Below are positions 26,982 through 35,953 of a DNA stretch of 64,000 bases, piece by piece. The first letter of the stretch is position 1. Each line of letters opens with the position of its first letter. The translations under genes were made by a program, and so were the position numbers. This DNA comes from Desulfovibrio sp. (GTDB lineage: Bacteria > Desulfobacterota > Desulfovibrionia > Desulfovibrionales > Desulfovibrionaceae): contig JAITSV010000070.1 of the NCBI GenBank assembly GCA_031287575.1, positions 1 to 64,000 on the forward strand. The letters are read 5' to 3'. The notes under the pieces are model-generated. The model was not told the DNA's origin. It was given only the letters and a program-made list of their open reading frames with translations, and made no database searches.

Positions 26982-27809
26982 TTAGGGCCACATTTCGATC
27001 TGGCCGGCCAGCGGCATTTCGAACGGGGTGCCCGGGCCGTACCACTTGTTGTAGATGGACTTGTAGGTGCCGTCCTTCCACATGTCCTGGATGGCGGCGT
27101 TCACGGCGTCACGCAGGGCGGAATCGTCCTGGGGCATGGCCATGCCGTAGGGTTCGTCGGACAGGAAGTCGCCCACCAGTTCGAACTGGCCGGGGGTCTT
27201 GGCGGCGTAGCCGACCAGGATCGAGGCGTCGGTGGACCAGCCGGCCACGCGGCCGTTCTGCAGCGCCTGGAAGCACTCGGATTCCTTCTGATAGGAAATG
27301 ACGTTGGCTTCGTAATTGGGGTCACCCGCTTCCTTCAGGGCGCGGCGCACGTTCACTTCGGAGGTGGTGCCCTGCATGGTGGCGATCTTCTTGCCCACCA
27401 TGTCCTTCACGGACTTGAACTGGCCCTTCTTGGACAGGACCTTCTGGCCGTCGAAGAAGTAGGTCAGCGAAAAGTCGACCGACTTGTCGCGCTCGCGGGT
27501 GTGGGTCATGTTCGACACGGAAAGGTCGATCTGGCCCGACTGCACCAGGGCGATGCGGGTCTTGTTGTTCACCTGGACGCGTTCGATCTCGACGCCCATG
27601 CGCTTGGCCACTTCGGTGGCCATGTCGTAGTCGAAGCCGCCCCATTCGCCCTTCTCATTGTAGAAGGCGCCGGGGATGGAGTCGGTCATGATGCCGACGC
27701 GGATCTTCTTTTCCTTCTGGATGCGGTCGAAAACCGGACCGGCCATGGCCACGGAGGCCATCAGCACGGTAAGGGCCGAAGCCATTGCAAGCAGTTTGAC
27801 CAAGCGCAT
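26982..27809 (-). CDS. Polar amino-acid ABC transporter substrate-binding protein
   Basis: A 275-residue SBP_bac_3 (GlnH/FliY type) protein. The signal peptide MRLVKLLAMASALTVLMASVAMA is followed by the mature start GPVFDRIQKEKKIRVGIMTDSIPGAFYNEKGEWGGFDYDMA. Ligand-binding elements are LVQSGQIDLSVSNMTHTRERDKSVDFSLTYFFDGQ and KIATMQGTTSEVN. It captures an amino acid in the periplasm for the fused permease. The ATG at 27809 follows GAGAAGGAT. The 177 bases separating it from glnQ include a short hairpin-prone stretch (about 27870-27900) that could trim the message so that the binding protein is made in excess. Confidence 0.92.
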   Translation of the reverse strand: MRLVKLLAMASALTVLMASVAMAGPVFDRIQKEKKIRVGIMTDSIPGAFYNEKGEWGGFDYDMATEVAKRMGVEIERVQVNNKTRIALVQSGQIDLSVSNMTHTRERDKSVDFSLTYFFDGQKVLSKKGQFKSVKDMVGKKIATMQGTTSEVNVRRALKEAGDPNYEANVISYQKESECFQALQNGRVAGWSTDASILVGYAAKTPGQFELVGDFLSDEPYGMAMPQDDSALRDAVNAAIQDMWKDGTYKSIYNKWYGPGTPFEMPLAGQIEMWP

Positions 27810-27986
27810 ATCCTTCTCCCTGTTTTGGGTTGCCCACGGCTCCCGCACATGCGGGCAGGCCCCCTGCGGGGCTGCGGTCCCTTCGGCAAAAGGGACGCCG
27901 AGCCGACAACGGCAAGAAAGGCTCAACAGTCAAAACGTAACGTTGCTACGCAGATATCCGGGGGGCACTTTTTGATGAAAGCAGCC

Positions 27987-28718
27987 CTAGTGCGTGAGAA
28001 TCTTGCTGAGAAATTCCTTGGTGCGGTCGTGGACGGGATTGCTGAAGAACGCTTCCGGGGTGTTTTCTTCCACCATGACGCCCTGATCCATGAAGATGAC
28101 CCGGTCGGCCACTTCACGGGCAAAGCCCATTTCGTGCGTCACGCAGACCATGGTCATGCCCTCGCGGGCAAGCTGGCGCATGACGTCGAGCACCTCGTTG
28201 ATCATTTCCGGGTCCAGCGCGCTGGTGGGTTCGTCGAACAGCATGATGCGCGGCTTCATGGCCAGGCCGCGCGCAATGGCCACGCGCTGCTGCTGCCCGC
28301 CGGAAAGCTGGCCGGGGTAGGCGCCCGCCTTGTCGGGAATGTTCACCTTTTCCAGCAGTTCCATGGCCGTCTTTTCGGCTTCGGCGCGGGGGGTGTTGCG
28401 CACCAGCAGGGGGGCCAGGGTGATGTTTTCCAGCACGGTCATGTGCGGATACAGGTTGAACTGCTGAAAGACGAAGCCCACCTCGGCGCGCAGCATGGTG
28501 AGGTTGGTGCGCGGGTCGTTGATGTCTACGCCATCCACCACGATGTGGCCCTTCTGGATGGGCTCCAGCTTGTTGATGCAGCGGATCAGCGTACTCTTGC
28601 CGGACCCGCTGGGTCCGCAGATGACGACAACCTCGCCTTGCTTGATTTCAAGGGTGATATCCTGCAGCACATGCAGTCCGCTGGCGTACCACTTGTGCAC
28701 ATGGTCGAATTTGATCAC
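27987..28718 (-). CDS. Polar amino-acid ABC transporter ATP-binding protein
   Basis: A 243-residue GlnQ/HisP-type ATPase with Walker [11 protein letters not shown]-loop [17 protein letters not shown], signature [15 protein letters not shown], Walker [16 protein letters not shown] and switch His in VTHEMGFA. I place the start at the GTG at 28718 ([11 protein letters not shown]), six bases after GGAG and at the normal family N-terminus. GTG codons at 28730 and 28778 are alternatives. It is the first gene of the amino-acid importer operon; bases 28719-29180 hold its promoter region and no other gene. Confidence 0.9.
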   Translation of the reverse strand: MIKFDHVHKWYASGLHVLQDITLEIKQGEVVVICGPSGSGKSTLIRCINKLEPIQKGHIVVDGVDINDPRTNLTMLRAEVGFVFQQFNLYPHMTVLENITLAPLLVRNTPRAEAEKTAMELLEKVNIPDKAGAYPGQLSGGQQQRVAIARGLAMKPRIMLFDEPTSALDPEMINEVLDVMRQLAREGMTMVCVTHEMGFAREVADRVIFMDQGVMVEENTPEAFFSNPVHDRTKEFLSKILTH

Positions 28719-29180
28719 GCGGTGCTCCACGGTTCGGTCTGGGCGGGCTGGGGCGGTCTTGCGAACGGCTTCGGGCACTGTTTCGCACGTTGCCGTGCGC
28801 GGTGGGTGGCCGGGCCACTGCGGCCATGGCGGCAGCCGACGCGCCCCGCGCCTGCGAAGTAGCAGAATACGGTGATACGGGCAACCCGTGGGGTTACGCT
28901 TTTGACATTAATGTTTCAATTCACGGCGTTGCGTCGCAAGGTCGCGACATGCCCGCGTCGGATATCGCCCTTGATGGCGGGTGGTTGGCACGTGTGAAGG
29001 GGCATGCGGCCCGCGCGCGGGGGCGCTGTTTTGCGAAATTGTCAGCATTTGGCGGGGGCGGTCCTGTCATTTTCGTGCGTGCTGCCCCATGTTCGCGCAC
29101 GCCGACGCAAGGCCGGGAGGGATGCGGCCACTGGGGCCACCCCCGGTCAGTCGGGCCGCCCCCAGTCAGGCGCGGGCCAG

Positions 29181-29270
29181 CCAGGACCAGTCGGGACCAG
29201 TCAGGACCAGTCAGGACCAGTCAGGACCGGTCAGGACCGGTCAGGACCGGTCAGGACCAGCCGGGGCCGG
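29181..29270. repeat. 10-bp tandem array after a histidine kinase gene
   Basis: Nine decamers, consensus TCAGGACCAG with CCGG variants, end 15 bases beyond the stop codon of the minus-strand kinase gene. They share the core CCAGTC, at the same 10-base spacing, with the reverse complement of the array at 24511-24580. Confidence 0.8.
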
Positions 29271-29285
29271 TCGCCGCCACTGCGA

Positions 29286-30674
29286 TCAGTCGCGGGCCGG
29301 GGTGTCGCAGGGCAACAGGAAGTAGAAGGCATTGCCGCCTTCCTGCGCCTCGTAGCCCACGCGCCCCCCATGCAGGTCCACGATTTCGCGCACGAAATGC
29401 AGGCCGTGCCCGGTGCCGTATTCGCCATGGGTGTTGGACCCCCGAAAGTCCGGTTCGAACAGGTGGGGGCTGTCGGCGTCGGACACGGCGGGCCCGGTGG
29501 TGAATACCTCCACCCGTGCACCGGGGTGGCCGGGTCCGAAGGCATCGGCCACCCGGCGGATGCGGCAGTGCACGGCCTGGCGCCGGGCACCCGGCGTGGG
29601 GCGGGTGTACTTGACCGCGTTGGACAAGAGGTTGGCCAGCACCTGGCTGATCAGGCCCACATCGGCGGAAACACGCACGTGCTCGCAGTCCGGGCGCATG
29701 TCCATGCGCACCTTGATGCCCTTTTCCTCCAGCCGTGACCGAAAGCGTTCCAGTTGCGGCAGCACCACGCGCTGGGCGATGTCGATTTCCGTCTTCTGGA
29801 GCACGTAGTGCCCCTGGTCGAAGTGGCTCTGGCGCAGCAGCGTTTCCAGAAACAGGCTGGATTGCAGGAAGTGGCGGTAGATTTCGCGGTACTGCTCGTC
29901 CAGCCGCTCGTGCAGGTAGCCCAACTGGCGGATGGCCTCGGCCTCCGGCCCGCTGGGCATGCGCCCGCCCGCGCTGAGGGTTTCGCGCAGTTCCCCCATG
30001 GCCTGTATCTTGCCCTCCAGTTGCCGAAACAGCAGCTTGAAGTACATGTTGGGCACGATGACGTTGTGGCCGATGTCATGCACCAGGCTGCGGATGAACC
30101 GGATGTGTTCGCGGTTCTTCATGTGCAGCAACCTGTTGTGCAGTTGGAAACCCACGCGGTTGGCGTATTTTTCGTAGTAGAAGCGGTCGTGCTCTGTCAG
30201 CGGCGTTGCGGGGTGCAGCACCATCATGCCCAGCACGTCGCCCACGGGAGTGAAGGGCAGGCTTTCGCGGTCGGCATGGCGGCCCCGCACGGGGATGCGG
30301 TACTGGCCGTCCTGCATGTGCGGCCCTTCTGCCAGGTGGTCGCGCTGGGGCGGGTTGTTCGCGAAGGGGGGCATGTCCGGGTTGCGTCGCACCAGGGTGC
30401 CCGAGGCGTCGAGCACGTACAGCTCGGCCTGCATGTCGAACAGGATGCGCGGCACCAGCACGGCCAGCGCGTACAGGTCGGGCAGGGCGTCGAATTCCTG
30501 GGCCAGGTCGAAGAACACGTTGAAGGCGCAAATCTGCCGTGCGCTGAAGTTGTAGCGCGTGTAGTCGGCCAGCTTGGCCCGGATGCGCCCGGAAACGTGG
30601 TCTGCGCCCAGCACGGGCGGCGGTGCGGGAGGGGTGGTGTTGGACGGGGGGGCGGGGGGCTGCTCGGACGTCAT
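29286..30674 (-). CDS. Cytoplasmic sensor histidine kinase
   Basis: A 462-residue protein without membrane helices. A GAF-like sensor region (about 40-190) is followed by an unusual phospho-acceptor helix, FIRSLVHDIGHNVIVPN, a long coiled-coil region and an ATPase domain with ISQVLANLLSNAVKYT and a GTGHGLHFVREIVDLHGG G2 box. The G1 box, normally DxGxG, reads VFTTGPAV, a relaxed form seen in some families. The ATG at 30674 follows CAGG. No regulator gene is adjacent; the divergent TPR and PilZ genes are the nearest neighbours. Signal and partner are unknown. Confidence 0.82.
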   Translation of the reverse strand: MTSEQPPAPPSNTTPPAPPPVLGADHVSGRIRAKLADYTRYNFSARQICAFNVFFDLAQEFDALPDLYALAVLVPRILFDMQAELYVLDASGTLVRRNPDMPPFANNPPQRDHLAEGPHMQDGQYRIPVRGRHADRESLPFTPVGDVLGMMVLHPATPLTEHDRFYYEKYANRVGFQLHNRLLHMKNREHIRFIRSLVHDIGHNVIVPNMYFKLLFRQLEGKIQAMGELRETLSAGGRMPSGPEAEAIRQLGYLHERLDEQYREIYRHFLQSSLFLETLLRQSHFDQGHYVLQKTEIDIAQRVVLPQLERFRSRLEEKGIKVRMDMRPDCEHVRVSADVGLISQVLANLLSNAVKYTRPTPGARRQAVHCRIRRVADAFGPGHPGARVEVFTTGPAVSDADSPHLFEPDFRGSNTHGEYGTGHGLHFVREIVDLHGGRVGYEAQEGGNAFYFLLPCDTPARD

Positions 30675-31259
30675 GACAACCTGCTGGGCTACCCGCGGCC
30701 TGCGGGGCTTTCGGGGGCCGTGCGGGCGCCCGGAACTGGGCTTTCCGGAATCGGGACGCCCCGGTTTGGCGGTCCGCTCGTGACAGATGACGGGGAGCGT
30801 CGCATGCCAAGCGTTGACCGGTGAAGTGCGGGGCATCCGATGGCTGCTGGTCCACCGCCATCATGCATCATTTCATGCGCCGCGCCAAGGGTTCGGGCCG
30901 GGGTTGCGCATGTATGCGGAGCATGTGGCGCATCCGGGGCGTGCGGATGCTTGCGGGGCTTGCGAGGCGGGGCACGGGTGCCGCGTCGGCCCGGAAAGCG
31001 GTCTGGAAGCCGGTTCGGAGGGGGCGTGGCGGGGGGACCTAACCCGGAGGTGCCGGCCACGCCGGAGGGGCATCCCCAAGTCTCATTGACGCGGCGGGGC
31101 GCGTCATGCCATCACCCCGTGAAGAATCAGGAACGCGCGGTGGCATGGATTGCCCCGGAGAACGGCATGCCGCCGCCGGGGACCATGGAAGGCGCCGGTC
31201 GCCTGGTCCGACGGGGCCAGTCCGGACAGGCGGTCAGACCCGCGCGCGAAGGGGGGCAC

Positions 31260-32195
31260 ATGGTGCCGCAGGTATTGGGGGTGTATGTTTCCATGCGCAC
31301 CGAGCGCACGGGCATGGGCTCCACGAGCAGGGAAGTTTCGCAAAAGATTTACTGGCTGGCGGCCTGTCAGGCTGACGGACTGGGCCAGACCGGCGGACTG
31401 GGCCAGACGGGGCGGTCAGACGGCGGGCGGTACATCCTGCAGCCGCTGACCGAGGCACACCTGCCCTCGGGTCTGGTGAAGGACTTGCCGGAGGCCGATT
31501 TCATCGAGCACTTCCTGCCCGACGCGGACTGCTACGAAAAGTTCATCCTTCCGGCAGCCGAAGCGCTGGCCGCGTACATTGGCGCATTGCCGGCGGACGC
31601 GCCCTTTTCGGTGGAGCAGTTCAGTCCGCTGGCCCTGCCCTTCGACCAACTGCGCGTGCTGGACGGCCTGCTGGCCGTGCTGCGGGGCAGGCCGGGGCTG
31701 GTGCCCCGCGCGCACGACATGCCCGACCTGCGGACCATGCTGGCGGGCATGTGCCGGTTGCGCATGGTGCCCGACTTCCAGAACCGGGTGGCCGGGGTGG
31801 CCATCGGCCTGCGCAGGCGCGGCGACTACGCGGCGGCGGAATACTACTACGAGCGCGCCCTGGCCGTGAGCGGCCAGGAAGACCGCATCCTGTTCAACCT
31901 GGCGCGGGTGTACTACGAGACGGAGCGGCCCCAGCAGGCCGCCGACTGTCTGCGCCGCGCGCTGGCGGCCAATCCGGGACTGGCCGTGGCCGAGCAGTTC
32001 CTGCGTTTCGTCCTGACCGGGATGCGCTCCGGCGCACCGGATGGGGGCGGGATGCCGGACGAGCCTCGCCCGGGCGGTTCAGGCAAGGACGATGCCAGCC
32101 CGGACGGTGCCAGCCCGGACGGTGCCGGTAACGACGGTGCGGCACTTGCGGCGTCGAAGCCGGATACCCCGGAGCCGGGCACCCCCGGCGCGTGA
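31260..32195 (+). CDS. TPR-repeat protein
   Basis: A 311-residue protein. Residues about 185-255 contain two to three tetratricopeptide-like helices (RRGDYAAAEYYYERALAVSGQEDRILFNLARVYYETERPQQAADCLRRALAANP). The N-terminal part has no recognised domain. The last 60 residues are low complexity (Asp-Gly-Ala-Ser-Pro repeats). The ATG at 31260 follows GAAGGGGGG, a strong site, and is preferred to a longer frame from 30840. It is likely a scaffold. Bases 30675-31259, between this and the divergent kinase, contain no gene I can support. Confidence 0.75.
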   Translation: MVPQVLGVYVSMRTERTGMGSTSREVSQKIYWLAACQADGLGQTGGLGQTGRSDGGRYILQPLTEAHLPSGLVKDLPEADFIEHFLPDADCYEKFILPAAEALAAYIGALPADAPFSVEQFSPLALPFDQLRVLDGLLAVLRGRPGLVPRAHDMPDLRTMLAGMCRLRMVPDFQNRVAGVAIGLRRRGDYAAAEYYYERALAVSGQEDRILFNLARVYYETERPQQAADCLRRALAANPGLAVAEQFLRFVLTGMRSGAPDGGGMPDEPRPGGSGKDDASPDGASPDGAGNDGAALAASKPDTPEPGTPGA

Positions 32196-32347
32196 CGGCC
32201 CGGTCCCGTGCGGAGCGGGGTGGCCCGCCGACCGTAGGTCCTGTACATTTCCCGGGTATGTCTTGTTCGCGTCGCGACGACATCACGCTGACGTCACGAT
32301 GGCATCATGGGCAGTGTCATGGACAACATCATGGGCACGACCATGAT

Positions 32348-32418
32348 GGACCACGGCGGCATACTGACGGACCACGGCGGCATACTGACGAACCACGGCG
32401 GCATACTGACGAACCATG
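32348..32418 (+). repeat. 21-bp tandem repeat before the PilZ gene
   Basis: Three copies of GGACCACGGCGGCATACTGAC (first base varies) plus a partial fourth. Because 21 is divisible by three, a short frame from 32307 to 32489 reads the array as HGGILT(D/N) repeats. This 60-residue frame overlaps the PilZ start codon. I do not consider it a proven gene. Confidence 0.75.
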
Positions 32419-32485
32419 GGCGGCACCGCCGCAGCACCCGGCCCCGGTGGCATGACCCCGGCGGCTCATCCGGCAAGGAGAAATC

Positions 32486-32818
32486 ATGAGCGACGACCGC
32501 CGCGTCTTTCCCCGGCTGCAACTGGACTGCCCCTGCTTCGTCACCCTGCGTCGCGACGCCGGAGACCTGCCGTGCATGCTCGGCAACATCAGCGCGGGCG
32601 GGGTGATGCTGCAACTGCCCCCCTTCTGTGCAACGGAAGGGTTGCCCTTTGGCGAAGTGGTGAGCCTGGTGGAGGTGCCCAAGGCCCTGGCCAATGCCCT
32701 GGAAGGGGCGCAGGGCCGGGTGGCCTGGTGCAGCGGCGTGCAGGCGGGCATCTGCTTCGACGACGTGCTGCCCTTCAACGTGGACGACATCCTGGACATG
32801 CTGGACGAGGTCTGCTGA
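32486..32818 (+). CDS. PilZ domain protein
   Basis: A 110-residue single PilZ domain. The c-di-GMP-binding RxxxR loop appears as RRVFPRLQLD at the N-terminus, and the second motif D/NxSxxG as NISAGGVML. The length matches stand-alone PilZ proteins, which bind c-di-GMP and adjust motility, adhesion or polysaccharide output through a partner. AAGGAG stands seven bases before the ATG. The upstream TPR gene ends 290 bases earlier on the same strand, and a shared transcript is possible. Confidence 0.88.
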   Translation: MSDDRRVFPRLQLDCPCFVTLRRDAGDLPCMLGNISAGGVMLQLPPFCATEGLPFGEVVSLVEVPKALANALEGAQGRVAWCSGVQAGICFDDVLPFNVDDILDMLDEVC

Positions 32819-32967
32819 ACCGGCCGGGTCGCCACGGGGCAGGGCACCAAGTGTCCGGCCAACACCAGCGGCCCCGGCAGGATGACCGCCTTGCCCCGCG
32901 CGGCCCCTCTGCCCGGCCTCTTCGGCCCGTCCGCCATCCCTTTTTCCCTTCTCCGCAACAACGCACG

Positions 32968-32993
32968 CGGCCGGGCGGTTTTCCGCCCGGCCG
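32968..32993. terminator. Convergent terminator hairpin
   Basis: A perfect 11-bp stem (32968-32978 with 32983-32993) closes a TTTT loop. It lies between the PilZ gene and the minus-strand YceI-fusion gene and can serve both. Confidence 0.75.
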
Positions 32994-33030
32994 TTGATGT
33001 TTCGCCGTTGCAAGCCGTGGCCCCGTTTCG

Positions 33031-33975
33031 TCATCGGCCCCCGGCGGGTGCGTACACCAGCCGGAAATCCAGCGAGATGGCGTCATCCACCCGGTGATAG
33101 CCCAGGTGTCGGAAAAACCGGGCAGAGCCGTACAGTACGCCCCAGCGGGTGCGGTCCAGGTCGCAGTGCCCGGCCAGTGCCAGGCCGCCCGCATCGCCGA
33201 TGGGGCGCACCGCCGCGTTCAGGGCCAGCCTTTTGTGCACGCCCCGCAGGCGGAACTGCCCCGTCAGCCTGTAGTTGGGCGTTGTGGCAGTGGCGGAGGG
33301 CAGCGGCGTGAGGACCATGTCCTCCAGCGTGGCCTGCGGGAACAGGGCGGTGAAGAAGAAGTCGTCCGAGGCCAGATGCGCTTCCAGCACCGGGCGCAGC
33401 GCGTCGTCGGCAATGTCCAGGTCCCGGATGGAGCGCATGTCGATGCACAGGCCGCCCGCGCCGTGCCCGCGCGAGAAGGCCAGCGATCCCCCGGCGCAGC
33501 CCACGGTGCCGTGGTGCGCGCCGTTGTCGTTGCGGCCTGTCCAGCGGATGACGGATGCCGCCGTGTCCAGCGTGTACTTGCCATCGGGCATGACCACCGG
33601 CGGGTGCGCATCCGGCCGGGCATGGGGCGCGCTGCCCTCCAGCGGCAAGCCCGCGGCGCACCATGCCTCCAGCCCGCCCGCGAACCAGCGCACGTCGGTG
33701 TGCCCCTGGCGCAGCAGCTTTTCCGCCGCCATGCGCCCGTCCTGCGAGCCCGCACCCGCGCCGTAGATCAGCACCGGCACCGCGCGGTCCGGGGCCAGCG
33801 CGGCCACGGCATCGCAGAACACCACCTCGTGCACGCAGGCCTGTGCCGCGCCGGGAATGTGCCGCTGTTCGAAGTGCTCCGGGACCATCACGTCCAGCAC
33901 GATACCCGTGCGCCCTTCCACGAAGGCCCGCGCCGCCGCGAGCCCGATCTTGCGAACCTTGTGCTCCGTGGCCAT
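33031..33975 (-). CDS. Rhodanese-like/YceI fusion protein
   Basis: A 314-residue protein. Residues 1-115 are rhodanese-like (GIVLDVMVPEHFEQRHIPGA...VPVLIYGAGAGSQDGRMAAEKL...WFAGGLEAW). The position of the catalytic cysteine (normally Tyr-Cys at the loop start) is occupied by Gly in IYGAGAGSQDGR, so sulfur transfer by this domain is unlikely. Residues about 130-314 are a YceI lipid-binding beta-barrel (DGKYTLDTAASVIRWTGRNDNGAHHGTV...LRGVHKRLALNA). No signal peptide is visible. AAAGGAGG precedes the ATG. The pirin gene lies upstream on the same strand, suggesting a shared stress or redox context. Confidence 0.83.
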   Translation of the reverse strand: MATEHKVRKIGLAAARAFVEGRTGIVLDVMVPEHFEQRHIPGAAQACVHEVVFCDAVAALAPDRAVPVLIYGAGAGSQDGRMAAEKLLRQGHTDVRWFAGGLEAWCAAGLPLEGSAPHARPDAHPPVVMPDGKYTLDTAASVIRWTGRNDNGAHHGTVGCAGGSLAFSRGHGAGGLCIDMRSIRDLDIADDALRPVLEAHLASDDFFFTALFPQATLEDMVLTPLPSATATTPNYRLTGQFRLRGVHKRLALNAAVRPIGDAGGLALAGHCDLDRTRWGVLYGSARFFRHLGYHRVDDAISLDFRLVYAPAGGR

Positions 33976-34122
33976 GTCGCCTCCTTTTGCCTGCCGCTGG
34001 CGCTTGCCGTCCGTTCCCGCTTGGTCCCGTCTGGTCCAGTCTGGCCCCGTTGCCCTTGTCCCTCGTCTGGCGGGCATGGTCGACGCGGGGCGCCCGCCGG
34101 GCCGGATGCGGCGCGAAACCTG

Positions 34123-35094
34123 CTACCGGTCCAGCCCGGCGGGGGCGGGGTGGCGGATGAAGGTACCCGCCCGCACCTCGTGGAACGCGGTTTCCAGTTC
34201 CGCGTCGGTGTTCATGACGATGGGGCCGCGCCAGGCCACGGGCTCGCCCAGCGGACGCCCCGTGAACAGCAAGAGGCGCAGGCCGTCCTGGCCCGCGCGG
34301 ACTGCCACGCTGTCGCTGCTTTCTCCTGGATTGGCGCTGCCTGCCCCCGGATTGACGCCGTCGGGCCGCCGGAACAGCACCAGGGTACGGTTGGCCACGG
34401 CGGTTTCCCCGGCCTTCTCCCCAGCCATCTCCCCGACCTTCTCCCCGGAGGTCCCGATAATCGCTCCCGTTCCGTCAATGACGTAGGCGATGGCGGTATG
34501 CCCGCGCGGCACGGGGTGCTCGTGCGTCACCCCCGCCGGAATGGTCAGGTCCAGGTAGCCGGGGTCGGTGACGATGTCCGCCGCAGGCCCCGTCACCGGG
34601 CCCGCCGCGCCGTGCGCCGTCCCGGCGATGACCTTGGCCGTCACCCCATGCGGCAGTTGCGCCACGGGGATTTCCGCCGCCGTGATGCCGCGGTAGCGCG
34701 GCTCCATCATCTTGTGGCTGGCGGGCAGGTTGGCCCACAGCTGGAACCCGTGCATGGCTCCGTGCGCGTCGCCCTTGGGCATTTCCTGATGGATGATGCC
34801 GCTGCCCGCCGTCATCCACTGCACGTCGCCGGAGGAAATGACCCCCTTGTTGCCCATGCTGTCGCCGTGTTCCACGTCGCCGCGCAGGATGTAGGTGATG
34901 GTTTCGATGCCCCGGTGCGGGTGCCACGGAAAGCCCTTGATGAAGTCTTCCGGCCTGTCGGAGCGAAAGTCGTCCAGCAGCAGGAACGGGTCGAACATGG
35001 GGGCCTCGTAGTAGCCGAACATGCGGCGCAGTCGTACCCCCGCGCCTTCGGTGACCGGTTCCCCGTGCAGGACGAGTTCGACGTCTCTCGGCAT
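34123..35094 (-). CDS. Pirin family protein
   Basis: A 323-residue bicupin. The N-terminal cupin has the metal-binding motif FPWHPHRGIETITYILRGDVEHGDSMGN, then WMTAGSGIIHQEM (His and Glu ligands). The C-terminal cupin contains GHTAIAYVIDGTG and GRPLGEPVAWRGPIVMNT. Bacterial pirins bind Fe or Ni; some have quercetinase activity. A short insert with GEKVGEMAGEKAGET repeats lies in the second half. GGGAGG precedes the ATG. The 327 bases 35095-35421 upstream are strongly purine-rich on the plus strand and contain no gene. Confidence 0.9.
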   Translation of the reverse strand: MPRDVELVLHGEPVTEGAGVRLRRMFGYYEAPMFDPFLLLDDFRSDRPEDFIKGFPWHPHRGIETITYILRGDVEHGDSMGNKGVISSGDVQWMTAGSGIIHQEMPKGDAHGAMHGFQLWANLPASHKMMEPRYRGITAAEIPVAQLPHGVTAKVIAGTAHGAAGPVTGPAADIVTDPGYLDLTIPAGVTHEHPVPRGHTAIAYVIDGTGAIIGTSGEKVGEMAGEKAGETAVANRTLVLFRRPDGVNPGAGSANPGESSDSVAVRAGQDGLRLLLFTGRPLGEPVAWRGPIVMNTDAELETAFHEVRAGTFIRHPAPAGLDR

Positions 35095-35421
35095 GGCGTG
35101 CCTCCCTTCTTGTCGTGGTGGCGGTGTGTCGCGGGCCGTGGCCGCCCCGTACCATCGTCGCCCGTACCGGCGTCATTCCGGACAGTCGCCAGACGGCGGC
35201 GCGCGCCACGGACCCTGCGCCACCTTGGCATACCGGGCAGGCGGCGGCAAGGCGCGGGGGGAATATTGGGGGGAGGCGGAAGCGGGACAGTCCGCGCGGC
35301 GGTGGGAGCCCGAGGGGAACCCGACAAGAAGCAGACGGGCGGCAGGCGAGAGACGAGCGGGCGGTGGAGGCAGGCCGGTGACGCGGGGTCTGGCGGGGCG
35401 TCGCGTACCCCGGCCATTCCG

Positions 35422-35745
35422 CTAATGCCCGGAATAGGCCAGCACGTGGTTCAGCCCGGCGCTGGACTTCTTCATCTCCGTGCCGGTGATCAGGTAGCGG
35501 GTCAGCCGCCAGGCGTCCATGTCGATGTGGTCGATGCGACCCTGGCAGTCCGGGGTCAGGTGCGGGGCGATGGCGTCGGCCAGTTCCTGCACGTCGCAGT
35601 ACGGGCCTTCGTAGGCGATGCGCAAAAGGTCGCCCTCAAGCTCCACCCATTCCTCGCCGATGGCCGAGGCCGCCGCGCGCAGCATGTCCTGCCCGGCGGG
35701 CCACACCGAACCGTAGACCTTTTCCTGAATCATGTCGCGGGCCAT
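35422..35745 (-). CDS. Conserved hypothetical protein
   Basis: A 107-residue soluble protein beginning MARDMIQEKVYGSVWPAG, with acidic central helices and the segment AYEGPYCDVQELADAIAPHL. I recognise no domain. Codon use matches the surrounding chromosome, and AAAGGAAA precedes the ATG at 35745; longer frames from 35883 run into the inverted repeat and are rejected. It lies between a long inverted repeat and the pirin gene. Confidence 0.65.
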   Translation of the reverse strand: MARDMIQEKVYGSVWPAGQDMLRAAASAIGEEWVELEGDLLRIAYEGPYCDVQELADAIAPHLTPDCQGRIDHIDMDAWRLTRYLITGTEMKKSSAGLNHVLAYSGH

Positions 35746-35804
35746 GCGTGTTTCCTTTTGGGGCGTAGGGTTGTGTACCTTCGGCGGGGTGCGATGCTGC
35801 CGTT

Positions 35805-35932
35805 TTTTATATGCCTCCGGCGGGCAGGGGACTTCGCCCCCTGCACCCCCATCATGACACCGCTCACAACCTGGACAACCCAATCAAGGGGTGCAGGGGA
35901 CGGAGTCCCCTGCCCGCCGGAGGCATATAAAA
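35805..35932. repeat. 128-bp element with 45-bp inverted termini
   Basis: The arms 35805-35849 and 35888-35932 are inverted copies with two mismatches: TTTTATATGCCTCCGGCGGG at the left end and CCCGCCGGAGGCATATAAAA at the right. A 38-base centre separates them. It sits between two minus-strand genes. The same arm type, with CCTCCGGCGGGCAGGGGACT, recalls repeats common between genes in Desulfovibrio. The structure would form a long stem in RNA or a cruciform. Confidence 0.85.
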
Positions 35933-35953
35933 TAGAACGCGCCTGAGAGCAGC

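Noticed and set aside
24448..26985. Very long plus-strand open frame (845 codons) opposite the amino-acid permease
   Set aside because: It is antisense to a well-supported gene, its translation is His/Gln/Gly/Arg-rich low complexity, and high GC makes such frames common.
29181..29270. Decamer array considered as a CRISPR array
   Set aside because: Units are 10 bases with no unique spacers and no cas genes nearby.
30840..31259. 140-codon N-terminal extension of the TPR protein
   Set aside because: Low-complexity, Arg/Gly-rich reading of GC-rich DNA; a strong ribosome site and ATG occur at 31260.
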